From the NCBI GenBank assembly GCA_964604165.1, contig CAZRYF010000084.1, forward strand, positions 1 through 15,394: a DNA stretch of 15,394 nt, written 5' to 3'. This document shows, in pieces, positions 7,353 to 14,447 of this stretch. The stretch comes from JAYZDK01 sp964604165 (GTDB lineage: Bacteria > Myxococcota_A > UBA796 > CAJQPC01). Every line of letters starts with the position of its first letter. Within the stretch, counting starts at the first letter, position 1. Below the pieces are notes generated by a model, which searched no databases, had not been told where the DNA came from, and worked only from the letters and a program-made list of their open reading frames with translations. The position numbers and the translations under genes were made by a program.

Positions 7353-8767
7353 AAGAGCTGCACTCCCCGAAACCGCGCCGGCGCACACCCATGGCTCACG
7401 TGCATCAGCTGGGGCGGGTCTCCCTTGCCGCAGAAGGCCCACCCCCACTGCTCCCAGGCCTCGGGGCCACAGATCGCATCACAGGACTGCCAGAAGGTGG
7501 GCGTCTTTCCCGTGTACAGCGGGTCTCGAAGGAGCCGCGTAATTTCCCCGTCCACGATCTCATAGGCCGCCTCGCACCCGAATTGGAAGTTCAAGCGAAG
7601 CTGGTCGATGCTCCAGGCGCGGTTCCTGGAGAGCAGCAGCCCCCGCTCGGTGGAGGCCACCAGGTCCTCCAGGGAGCCGGCGTCCCCCGGGGCCAGGTTC
7701 ACGTTCACCATGCGGACGATGGGCACCCCCACCCAGCTCTCCGCCCGCATGGCGGCCGCATGGGGCACCCCCATCCGGCGAGAAGACTCCCTGCCCGTCA
7801 ACCACCCGGCGAACCGCCCCTCCCGGACCAGATCCACCCGTGCGCTGGGGCTGCCCTCGTCGTCCCACCCAAAAGAGCCCGCCGCTCCTTTCGTGGAGGA
7901 CTCGGCGTAGAGGTTCACCCGATCCGACCCGTAGCGCCCGCCCCGGAATCCGGGCTGGAGAAAGCTGCCCCCCGCGAGGCTCATCTCTTCGCCGAGAACC
8001 CGGTCGCCCTCCACCGGGTGCCCACAGGACTCGTGGATCTGAAGGGACAGCTGGGCCCCGTCCAGGAGGATGTCGTGCAGTCCCTCGGGCACCTTGGGCG
8101 CCTCCACCAACAACCGGGCCTCTTCCGCCACCTCCGGGGCCATGCCCGCGAGGTCATGGGCCCGGGCATGCTCCCAGCCCCGCCCGGCGAGGTTTCCCTC
8201 CTCCCCCTTGGGCCAGGTCCGGTGCTGCACCACCCCGCCCCCCACGGCGGTGGCGCCAATGGAGACCCCGACCACGGTCTGGTCCTGGTGCAGATCGCTG
8301 CCTTCCGTGGTGAGCAGCCGGGTGGATCGCCGCAGGCTCATGGCGTTGGCCCGGGCCACCTCGACCCCCTTCATGGCCTCCGTCGCTTCGACCAACCAAT
8401 CCACCTTCTCGTCCAGGGGAACGGAGAACGGGTCTTCCTCCACTTCCGTGGCCCAGTGTCCTTGCTGGGGCGGGCGCTCCCCCACGTCGATCTCGTCATA
8501 GGAGAGGTGCCCCACGGAGGCCGCCAGGTCCACCGCCCGATCCGCCACCGCCACCGGATCCGACAGGTCGTCGCTGGCGGCATACCCCCAGCCCCCGGCG
8601 AGCACCCGCACGCCCAGTCCACGACTCACCGTGCGGGAGCAGGTCTCCATCTTTCCATTGCGAACCTGAAGCCACTCCAGGTGGCGCTCCACCAGGCGGA
8701 CCTCGCCCAAGCGCACCCCTTTGGCCACCAGGCGATCCCGGGCGGCGTGCAGGGCCCTCTCGCTCAC
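7349..8767 (-). CDS. tldD: TldD zinc metalloprotease subunit
   Basis: This 472-residue protein is similar in length to E. coli TldD (481). The catalytic HExxxH motif is present as HESCGH (245-250), followed by PVEGD as in the family. Downstream are further TldD blocks: GWDDEG (300-305), the RMVNVNLAPGDAG segment (352-364), and a C-terminal CGKG (446-449) that may supply the conserved cysteine ligand. With TldE it should form a heterodimer whose cavity admits small or unfolded peptides. The open frame extends 55 codons further upstream inside the lipoprotein gene. GTG 8767 is preferred because GGAGG lies four bases upstream, it overlaps the preceding TGA as GTGA, and homology to TldD begins right there. 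The Cys inside HESCGH is a mild variation on the E. coli HEAVGH form. Confidence 0.93.
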   Translation of the reverse strand: MSERALHAARDRLVAKGVRLGEVRLVERHLEWLQVRNGKMETCSRTVSRGLGVRVLAGGWGYAASDDLSDPVAVADRAVDLAASVGHLSYDEIDVGERPPQQGHWATEVEEDPFSVPLDEKVDWLVEATEAMKGVEVARANAMSLRRSTRLLTTEGSDLHQDQTVVGVSIGATAVGGGVVQHRTWPKGEEGNLAGRGWEHARAHDLAGMAPEVAEEARLLVEAPKVPEGLHDILLDGAQLSLQIHESCGHPVEGDRVLGEEMSLAGGSFLQPGFRGGRYGSDRVNLYAESSTKGAAGSFGWDDEGSPSARVDLVREGRFAGWLTGRESSRRMGVPHAAAMRAESWVGVPIVRMVNVNLAPGDAGSLEDLVASTERGLLLSRNRAWSIDQLRLNFQFGCEAAYEIVDGEITRLLRDPLYTGKTPTFWQSCDAICGPEAWEQWGWAFCGKGDPPQLMHVSHGCAPARFRGVQLL

Positions 8768-9216
8768 CGGGCCTCCGCGGCTTGCAGCACCAGGGGAAAA
8801 CCCCGCACGTCGGCCTCCAGGGACCCGTCGGCGATGGCGTTGTACAAGCTCGAGTTCACGTCCTTCTCCCCCGTGGCGTACTCCCCCCGGGGGTCCGTGG
8901 CCACGAGCACGTAGTCCAAAAGGGTGCCCCAACAGTCCGGAAGATCCGTCACCCCGCGGGCCTCCATCTCCACCTCTCCATCAGCGTCTGTGATGGCCGA
9001 CCCCAGGGCCCCCGGGTTCCAGGCCCTATCTTCCAGCACCACCTCGATGTCCTCCAGCAAGGCACCCGCCTCGGACTGCACCGCCACCCGCACCGTCAGA
9101 TCGTGCTGGGAGGGGGTCCCGCAGGCGCCCACGGGAGCGTCACCGGTGTCGACCTCACCGTCTGAACAAGCCAGGAGAAATACCGCCAGGAGCATCCTTC
9201 TCACATGTCGCGTCAA
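8764..9216 (-). CDS. Small predicted lipoprotein encoded just before tldD
   Basis: This 150-residue protein has a basic n-region (TRHVRR), a short hydrophobic core and a lipobox ending LLAC at Cys17. Residues 18-30 are an acidic linker (SDGEVDTG and onward) of the kind common in delta-proteobacterial lipoproteins. Ser at +2 suggests outer-membrane localisation by the usual rule. The rest reads like one beta-sandwich domain (LTVRVAVQSEAG, IEVVLED, VEMEARGV, DYVLVAT), perhaps carboxypeptidase-regulatory or Ig-like. I do not recognise the family. TTG 9216 was chosen because it overlaps the upstream stop as TTGA and gives a normal signal length. GTG 9204 is possible, and ATG 9195 would leave too short a signal. 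Its position between the thioredoxin gene and tldDE makes it a candidate partner or substrate, which is inference. Confidence 0.75.
   Translation of the reverse strand: MTRHVRRMLLAVFLLACSDGEVDTGDAPVGACGTPSQHDLTVRVAVQSEAGALLEDIEVVLEDRAWNPGALGSAITDADGEVEMEARGVTDLPDCWGTLLDYVLVATDPRGEYATGEKDVNSSLYNAIADGSLEADVRGFPLVLQAAEAR
8772..8776 (-). promoter_or_regulatory. Ribosome-binding site deciding the tldD GTG start
   Basis: GGAGG on the minus strand lies four bases before GTG 8767, inside the last codons of the lipoprotein gene. It supports the short start over the 55-codon upstream extension. Confidence 0.7.
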
Positions 9217-10784
9217 GGCGCTGCGGTCAACTCCCCCTGCAAGGTCGTGAGCTTCTCCAGGTACCGGGTGGTCCGCACCTCCACCCCTTCCGGCGGACGC
9301 ACCGCCCCATTGATGGTCTCCTCCAGGAGGGACTGCGCCTCTTTGGTGCGGCCTGCCGCATGCAGCAGCTCTGCCTCCAGGTGCACCGCCCGCAAGAGGT
9401 TGTCCCCATAGGAAAAGGACCGCGCCGCCTGGGCGGAGGCCAAGGCCTCTTTCGACTGGCCTCGTTCCTTGTGGTGGCCCGCCAGGGCGAAATGGTAGGT
9501 GAACTCCTCCGGAAAGGACTGGACGGCTCCCTGGAGGGTTGCCAGGGCCGCCGCCTCCCGACCGGCTTTTGACTGCATGTGCGCCAGGAGCTTGTAGATG
9601 CCCCGATCCAGCTCGGGGGTGCCCGTGAGCGCCTCCTCCAGCATGGACGCCACGATGGCGTACTCAATCTTCTGCTGTGGGGGGCTCGCCCACTGGGCGG
9701 ACCACTCGGCCAGGGCGGCAGCGTCCGCTCCCCGCACATGACCCATGGCCTCGGGCATGGCCTCGAGAATCGCCGCCTGGAGCTCGGCGGAGATCTCCTC
9801 CCCGTCCAAGAGGAACCAGACCCAGTTGTACATCTGGTCCGGGGCGTTCTTCGCCAGCCACAACCCGTCCTCGTTGTCCTGGGTCAGGCAGAGCTTCGCC
9901 ATGCGGGCGTCCACCCCGTCCGCAGCCCCTTTCAGCGCCGCCTGGGCAGCTTCCGTGTGTCCGGACTTCGCAAGGCGCAGGGCCGCCCGGGCCGCTTCTT
10001 CTCCCTGCAGATCCCCCGCCGCCTGCGCCAGTTCTTCCAGGCTACGCGTAGCGCCAGCCGCCTCTTGCAGCCAGTCCAGGGTCTCCTGCTTCCCGGGGTA
10101 GCCCTCCAGGCGATCCAGGGCCTCCCCATCGGGACGGGCCACCACCACCGTCGGATATCCCCGCACGCCATAGCGGGACTTGGCATCCCAACTCTCCTTC
10201 CGATCCGAGTCGAACACCACCACGACGAACCCATCCAGGGCTGCCTGGGCATCGGGGGCATGCAACACCTCGGCCGCGAGCAGGGCACAGGGCGGACACC
10301 AGGTGGCGGAGAAGTCCAGGAGCAGGGGCTTGTCCTCGGCGGCGGCCTGGGCCATGGCGGCCTCCAGATTCACAGCCTCCTCCTCGGGCGGCTCGTGCGC
10401 TTGTGTCTCGGGGACGAACACCGACAAAGACGCGTTGCCCCGCAGCCCCTGGGTCATGCCCCAGAAGCCCACCTCCACCAGGCGACAGAGAGTGCCCTCA
10501 TCCACGCAAAGGGAGAAAGAGAGCTCTCCGCTAAGCTCCGAGCCATCCTTTCCGTGCAGGGCCACCCCCAGGCCGTGGGCCAGCCCCTCGGAGGTAGTCT
10601 CCAGCTCCACGGACACCCCGTTGACGGCCACCCACCCGGACACCGGCCCCCCTTTCGCAAGGTGCTCTCCTTCCGGTTCCACCACCCGCACCCGGGCGTT
10701 GGCCCCCCTCCACCCGACGCGCATCTCAGGCAGCGCCGGCTCTGCGGCCCAGGCGGCTCCCAATACAAGAAGACTTCCGATCAT
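9213..10784 (-). CDS. Exported DsbD-like/thioredoxin-domain protein with helical repeat C-terminus
   Basis: This 523-residue protein starts with a signal-like segment (MIGSLLVLGAAWAAE). Residues ~18-125 form a beta-rich region with Cys93 and Cys100 in a sequence resembling the periplasmic N-terminal domain of DsbD. Residues ~138-245 form a thioredoxin domain with the active site WCPPC (162-166) and the cis-proline in GYPT (209-212). The remainder (~250-515) is Ala/Leu-rich and TPR-like. The central eight-helix membrane domain of DsbD is absent. It probably handles thiol/disulfide exchange in the periplasm, with its electron source unknown. ATG 10784 has GGAGGA six bases upstream and forms an ATGA overlap with ftcD. 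Seven extra codons upstream in the open frame are not supported. Confidence 0.85.
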   Translation of the reverse strand: MIGSLLVLGAAWAAEPALPEMRVGWRGANARVRVVEPEGEHLAKGGPVSGWVAVNGVSVELETTSEGLAHGLGVALHGKDGSELSGELSFSLCVDEGTLCRLVEVGFWGMTQGLRGNASLSVFVPETQAHEPPEEEAVNLEAAMAQAAAEDKPLLLDFSATWCPPCALLAAEVLHAPDAQAALDGFVVVVFDSDRKESWDAKSRYGVRGYPTVVVARPDGEALDRLEGYPGKQETLDWLQEAAGATRSLEELAQAAGDLQGEEAARAALRLAKSGHTEAAQAALKGAADGVDARMAKLCLTQDNEDGLWLAKNAPDQMYNWVWFLLDGEEISAELQAAILEAMPEAMGHVRGADAAALAEWSAQWASPPQQKIEYAIVASMLEEALTGTPELDRGIYKLLAHMQSKAGREAAALATLQGAVQSFPEEFTYHFALAGHHKERGQSKEALASAQAARSFSYGDNLLRAVHLEAELLHAAGRTKEAQSLLEETINGAVRPPEGVEVRTTRYLEKLTTLQGELTAAP

Positions 10785-11782
10785 GACCTGTCCTCCAGCA
10801 CCCACTCCAGGATGCGCTCGCGGGGGTTGAATTCCACGATTTCATCGAGACCCAGGGCGCTGACCGCCCGGGCCACGAGCCTTGTATCTTCTGATCCGGT
10901 TTCTCCAAAGTGCCGGCCCGCCTGGCGCAGGGCCTCCAGGGGCACCATGCCCACCAGCTCCGAACCCCGAACGCTGGCCCCCGCGTCCTTTGCGATCTGT
11001 GCCACCGCATCAAAGACCACGTGGGGCGGCGCCTCCCTCCACCGGGTGAGGTTCAGGGTGACCTGTGCGGCCCCGTCTCGCCGGCTCATCCACCCGAGCG
11101 CCCGCACGCCCGCCAGCCCCCCCCCTTCCCGGCGGGCCACCTGTCCGTCCGCGTCGCGCTGAACGCGCTGAAACTCCCGCACCTGGGCCGCAATCCCCCG
11201 GGCCAGGGCCACATCCTCCGTGTCCAGGGTCACATTCCAGGCAATCAGCACCTCCCGCGCCCCTACCGCCAAAGCCCCGGCGGAGGGATGGGGGGTGGTC
11301 GGGCCAAAGTCCGGCGGGTTTCGCTGAAGCATGCCCGACAGCCCCTCAAACTGCCCCCGTCGAATGTCCGCGAGGTACCGGTTCCGGGGGGTTCGGGCAG
11401 CGGCCCCATAGAGCCAGGTGGGCAGGCCCAGCTCCTTGCCGCAGCGCTCGGCCACCTCCTCGGCCAAGGCCACACAGGTCGCCATGTCCACGCCACTCCA
11501 GGGAATGAAGGGACACACGTCCGCCGCCCCCATGCGGGGATGGGAGCCCTGGTGCTGGCGCATGTCAAGGTGTCGAACCGCCGCCTCCACCGAGCGAAAC
11601 GCGGCCTCTGCCACGTCCGCCCCCGGCCCCATGAGGGTCATCACCAACCGGTTCGTGTCCCGCTCCGGATCCACGTGGAGCACACGCGCAGCGCCGTGGT
11701 CCCGCGCCGCATCCGCCAGCGCCGCGATTCGCGCAGCATTCCGCCCCTCGGAGAAGTTCGGCACGCACTCTACGAGGCTCAA
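10781..11782 (-). CDS. ftcD: Glutamate formimidoyltransferase (FtcD transferase domain only)
   Basis: This 333-residue protein transfers the formimino group between N-formimino-L-glutamate and tetrahydrofolate, a step of histidine breakdown and one-carbon metabolism in the cytosol. Diagnostic stretches are the N-terminal LVECVPNFSEGRN (3-15), the HPRMGAADVCPFIP block (81-94), whose histidine matches the proposed catalytic residue of mammalian FTCD, and GSELVGMVPLEAL (273-285). The length fits a stand-alone transferase with no fused cyclodeaminase. The open frame reaches 76 codons further upstream within the radical SAM gene, but the family N-terminus begins at the TTG. TTG 11782 overlaps the preceding stop as TTGA and has GGAGG seven bases upstream. 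TTG 11785 is less well spaced. No other histidine-utilisation gene is present in the window. Confidence 0.92.
   Translation of the reverse strand: MSLVECVPNFSEGRNAARIAALADAARDHGAARVLHVDPERDTNRLVMTLMGPGADVAEAAFRSVEAAVRHLDMRQHQGSHPRMGAADVCPFIPWSGVDMATCVALAEEVAERCGKELGLPTWLYGAAARTPRNRYLADIRRGQFEGLSGMLQRNPPDFGPTTPHPSAGALAVGAREVLIAWNVTLDTEDVALARGIAAQVREFQRVQRDADGQVARREGGGLAGVRALGWMSRRDGAAQVTLNLTRWREAPPHVVFDAVAQIAKDAGASVRGSELVGMVPLEALRQAGRHFGETGSEDTRLVARAVSALGLDEIVEFNPRERILEWVLEDRS
10791..10796 (-). promoter_or_regulatory. Ribosome-binding site deciding the thioredoxin-protein ATG
   Basis: GGAGGA on the minus strand is six bases before ATG 10784 and within the last codons of ftcD. It fixes the start at the signal peptide. 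Confidence 0.8.
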
Positions 11783-12651
11783 CAATAGACCTCCACCTTC
11801 AACCCCAGCGCACGGGGCAGGTCCGCGATCGCCTCCAGCTCCTCGGGTGCCAGGGGGGTGCAGGCAGGGTCGGCGGGGGCCCGGGCGACGGTGTAGACCT
11901 GGACCCCCTCGATGCGGCCTCCCCCCTTGAGAAAGCCCGCGATGCGCCCACTCCAGGCCTGCACCTCGGCTATTGGAGGGGCCACGCCGCCTGTCCTGTG
12001 AAACATGCACTGGAGGGTCACCCGGTGGCGCCGGGTGGCATCGCCAAGGTTCTGCAGCACCCGGTCAAAGGAGAGGGTGGTGCCGCAGACGGCGTGAAAA
12101 AACGGCTCGGTCCCCGCATCCAGCTTGGCCCAGATGTGGCCTCCCCACTCCGTGAACCGTCCCAGGGCCGCGGACACGGCCGGGCGGTGAAACAGGGTGG
12201 CGTTGGTGATCAGGACCAGGGGCAGATCCCCCAGCCCGTGGGCCAGGCGGGCCCGCTGGATCGCCTCGATGGCCTCTGCAAACTCGGGACAGGACGTCGG
12301 CTCTCCATCCCCGGAGAGGGCGATGTCCCGCACCTTGCGCAAGGTCGGCGCCACCGTGTCGAAGGGAGGCTGGCTCCAGAGGTCACCCTGGGCCCGCTCG
12401 AACAGATCGTTCAGCTCCGTCTCCAGGAGGGCCGTGTCCACCTCCCGCGCTCCCCCCGGCACCGAGCGGTCCACCTGGCAGTAGGGACAGTCGAAATTGC
12501 AGGCCTTGTCCGGGTTCAGGTTGATCCCGATGGAGAGACCGCCGGAGCGCCGGGAGACCACCGGGTAGACATAGCGGTTTTCCCCCAACTCCCGGCGATG
12601 GTCCCGGAAATCAAGTTGACGGTGGGGGGGAGTGGAAGGGGATGATTTCAC
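11779..12651 (-). CDS. Radical SAM protein, TYW1-like/COG0731-type core
   Basis: This 290-residue protein binds a [4Fe-4S] cluster through CNFDCPYC (Cys51, Cys55, Cys58; CX3CX2C) and should cleave S-adenosylmethionine to start radical chemistry. Further family features are SGDGEPT (the glycine-rich SAM-contacting motif), LVLITNATLF and WAKLDAGTEPF. Together they resemble the Fe-S oxidoreductase group related to wyosine-forming TYW1. No second cluster-binding SPASM or twitch cysteine set is evident. The substrate is unknown. It is the first gene of the six-gene chain and its end overlaps ftcD by four bases. GTG 12651 is the best available start, though only a weak GATGGG lies directly next to it. 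The upstream gap holds an inverted repeat. Confidence 0.85.
   Translation of the reverse strand: MKSSPSTPPHRQLDFRDHRRELGENRYVYPVVSRRSGGLSIGINLNPDKACNFDCPYCQVDRSVPGGAREVDTALLETELNDLFERAQGDLWSQPPFDTVAPTLRKVRDIALSGDGEPTSCPEFAEAIEAIQRARLAHGLGDLPLVLITNATLFHRPAVSAALGRFTEWGGHIWAKLDAGTEPFFHAVCGTTLSFDRVLQNLGDATRRHRVTLQCMFHRTGGVAPPIAEVQAWSGRIAGFLKGGGRIEGVQVYTVARAPADPACTPLAPEELEAIADLPRALGLKVEVYC
11790..11794 (-). promoter_or_regulatory. Ribosome-binding site deciding the ftcD TTG start
   Basis: GGAGG on the minus strand is seven bases before TTG 11782. It supports a rare TTG start that is also fixed by the conserved N-terminus. Confidence 0.75.
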
Positions 12652-12659
12652 CCCATCGC

Positions 12660-12700
12660 TGTATCACGAAGGGAGGCGCTTGCTTGCCTCGCGCGATACA
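12660..12700. promoter_or_regulatory. Nested inverted repeat in the divergent radical SAM/parvulin gap
   Basis: The outer arms 12660-12668 (TGTATCACG) and 12692-12700 (CGCGATACA) match at 8 of 9 positions. The inner arms GAGGC (12673-12677) and GCCTC (12686-12690) are perfect and nearly concentric. The 41-bp dyad fills most of the 75-bp gap, so it could be an operator for both directions. A 5' leader hairpin is an alternative. Confidence 0.5.
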
Positions 12701-12713
12701 CGGCGCCTTTGCT

Positions 12714-12717
12714 GGAG
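12714..12717 (+). promoter_or_regulatory. Ribosome-binding site deciding the parvulin-gene ATG
   Basis: GGAG lies nine bases before ATG 12727 and so favours it over TTG 12709, which is in frame six codons upstream. Confidence 0.6.
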
Positions 12718-12726
12718 CCCGAAAAA

Positions 12727-13608
12727 ATGACGTCTTTGTTTTCCATCGCCCTTGCCTCGTTTCTCGGCTGCACGCCGCAGGCCACCGAGGCCACCGTTCC
12801 AGGCGCCCTGCCCACAACCGGAGAGGTCATGACCGCCGAAGGGGAGATCCAGATCACCCGGTCCATGATGGACGTGTACCTGGGTGCCATGCCGGAAGAG
12901 GCCCGGGAGAAGATGGCCGGTCCAGACCAGATGAAGCGCCTCCAGGCGGAGATTGTCCGGGAGGAGAAGCTCTTCAAGTCCGCCGTTGAGCGCTCCCTGC
13001 ACGAGGATCCCATGGTGAGGAACCAGCTCCTGATCGCCCAGCGCCAGGTGTTGTTCCAGGCCCTGCTCCAGCAGGTGGTGAAGGAGATGTCCACGGACGA
13101 GGCCATCAAGGGCTGGTACGACAGCCACCTGGTGCAATTCAGGGCCGACCAGGTCCAGCTGTCGGTCATCGAGGTGGAGGACAAGGCCAAGGCCGACACG
13201 CTGCTGGCCTCGTTGAAGGGGGGTGCCGACTTTTCCACCGTGGCCAAAGAGAACTCCAAGGACGCCTCCGCCGAGAAGGGCGGGGAGCTGGGCTGGGTGG
13301 ACAAGCGAGCCGTGGGCGGCGAGCTGGGCGAGAAGCTGGCGGACGCCAAGGATGGCGACGTGGTCGGCCCCCTGGAGACGCCCCGTGGCTGGTCCCTCAT
13401 GAAGCTCCAGGCCCGCCGAGATGTGGTCCCCTTTGACGAGGCCCGGGAGAAGATCCCGACCAGCCAGGCCTTCCAGAAGTCCCTGGTCCAGACCTACATC
13501 GAGTCCCTGGACACCCCCGCAGAGACCCCCGAGGTCACGTTGACCGTTCCCGCCCCTGGTGCGGCCCCCGCTGCGCCGGCCGCCACCCCGGAGAGCGCCC
13601 CCCAATGA
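12727..13608 (+). CDS. Parvulin-type (PpiC/SurA-like) lipoprotein, probably a chaperone
   Basis: This 293-residue protein has a short hydrophobic N-terminus with Cys15 in FLGC, an imperfect lipobox without basic residues, so export as a lipoprotein is likely but not certain. Residues ~40-125 are helical, like the SurA/PrsA chaperone arm. Residues ~125-230 form a rotamase-like domain recognised by GGADFSTVAKENS (165-177), GGELGWVDK (185-193) and VGPLETPRGW (213-222). The two histidines of the parvulin active site seem to be missing: the first strand reads VQLSV and the last GWSLMKL, where active enzymes have a His in each. Residues ~265-293 are a Pro/Ala tail. It is translationally coupled to the following SDR gene. 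Likely role: folding of exported proteins, with isomerase activity doubtful. Confidence 0.82.
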   Translation: MTSLFSIALASFLGCTPQATEATVPGALPTTGEVMTAEGEIQITRSMMDVYLGAMPEEAREKMAGPDQMKRLQAEIVREEKLFKSAVERSLHEDPMVRNQLLIAQRQVLFQALLQQVVKEMSTDEAIKGWYDSHLVQFRADQVQLSVIEVEDKAKADTLLASLKGGADFSTVAKENSKDASAEKGGELGWVDKRAVGGELGEKLADAKDGDVVGPLETPRGWSLMKLQARRDVVPFDEAREKIPTSQAFQKSLVQTYIESLDTPAETPEVTLTVPAPGAAPAAPAATPESAPQ

Positions 13609-14387
13609 GCGCCCCCTGGGTCCTGGTCCTGGGCGCCAGCTCCGGATTCGGGGCTGCAGCCTGTCGCGCCTTCGCCGGCGCTGGACACCCGGTTCTCGGG
13701 GTCCACCTGGATCGAAACTCCACCATCGCCGGTGCTGAGCAGCTGGTGGCCGATGTCCACGCCGCAGGCCAGCCCTGCCATCTCTTCAACCGCAACGCCG
13801 CCAACCCCGGGGCGCGGCGCGAGATGATGGAGGAGATCACCGACATCGTGGGCGACGGCTCCGTCGGAGTCCTGCTCCACTCCATCGCCTTTGGCAGCCT
13901 GCTGCCCTTTGTTCCAGAAGCCGGAGAGCCGGAGCTGTCCGAGCGCCAGATGACCATGACCCTGGAGGTGATGGCCCACAGTCTCGTGTGGTGGTCCCGG
14001 GCCCTGGTCCAGGAAGGTCTCATGGGCGCCGGCGGCCGCATCTTCGCCATGACCTCCACAGGCAGCGTCCGTGCCTACCCCAACTACGGCGCAGTCGGCG
14101 CAGCCAAGGCAGCCCTGGAGAGCCACATCCGGTACCTCGCCATGGAGCTGGCCCCGAGAGGCATCACCGCCAACTCCATCCTCGCGGGGGTGACCGACAC
14201 CCCAGCGCTGCGCAAAATCCCCGGAAACGACACCATGCTGGAGCTGGCCCGCACCCGGAACCCCACCGGACGGTTGACCACCCCAGAGGACGTGGCCCAG
14301 TGCTTGTTGGCGCTTGCCCGGCCGGAAACCGCCTGGCTCACCGGGAATACGCTGCGGGTGGATGGCGGCGAGGACATCGCGACCTGA
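13605..14387 (+). CDS. SDR oxidoreductase, enoyl-ACP reductase (FabI/FabL)-like
   Basis: This 260-residue protein is a short-chain dehydrogenase whose catalytic spacing is Y-X6-K (Y161, K168, with Y158 just before), typical of FabI/FabL enoyl reductases and not the YxxxK of common SDRs. The segment NYGAVGAAKAALESHIRYLA and the HSIAFG motif (92-97) also match that group. The cofactor loop is GASSGFG (10-16), closer to FabL or general SDRs than to classical FabI. The likely reaction is NAD(P)H-dependent reduction of a trans-2-enoyl thioester in fatty-acid synthesis or a related pathway. The ATG overlaps the parvulin stop as ATGA, with GGAGAG about ten bases upstream. No other fatty-acid gene is nearby, so specificity is uncertain. 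Confidence 0.8.
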   Translation: MSAPWVLVLGASSGFGAAACRAFAGAGHPVLGVHLDRNSTIAGAEQLVADVHAAGQPCHLFNRNAANPGARREMMEEITDIVGDGSVGVLLHSIAFGSLLPFVPEAGEPELSERQMTMTLEVMAHSLVWWSRALVQEGLMGAGGRIFAMTSTGSVRAYPNYGAVGAAKAALESHIRYLAMELAPRGITANSILAGVTDTPALRKIPGNDTMLELARTRNPTGRLTTPEDVAQCLLALARPETAWLTGNTLRVDGGEDIAT

Positions 14388-14410
14388 GCGGCGGGACCCC
14401 GCGCCGGCCC

Positions 14411-14424
14411 CTGCCGACTGGCAG
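14411..14424. terminator. Short hairpin in the convergent gap
   Basis: CTGCC (14411-14415) and GGCAG (14420-14424) pair around a 4-base loop in the 60-bp gap between converging genes, and two T residues follow on the plus strand. A second small GC hairpin lies near 14391-14402. The stem is short and there is no real U-tract, so this is only a weak candidate. Confidence 0.25.
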
Positions 14425-14447
14425 TTGACCCCAGAGTCCGGTTCACG

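Noticed and set aside
7391..8914. Long plus-strand frame opposite tldD
   Set aside because: It is rich in His/Pro/Gly with no motif and is the shadow of the clearly recognised TldD gene in high-G+C DNA.
8768..8932. N-terminal extension of tldD from the upstream in-frame ATG 8932
   Set aside because: The extension lies inside the lipoprotein gene, is Arg/Gly/His-rich and unlike TldD. GTG 8767 has a GGAGG and the overlap pattern.
9579..11162. A 527-codon plus-strand frame opposite the thioredoxin and ftcD genes
   Set aside because: It spans two recognised minus-strand genes and has the His/Leu/Gly composition of an antisense shadow.
11783..12010. N-terminal extension of ftcD within the radical SAM gene
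   Set aside because: The extra 76 codons are an Arg/Pro/Gly-rich shadow. The conserved FtcD N-terminus starts exactly at the TTG with a ribosome-binding site.
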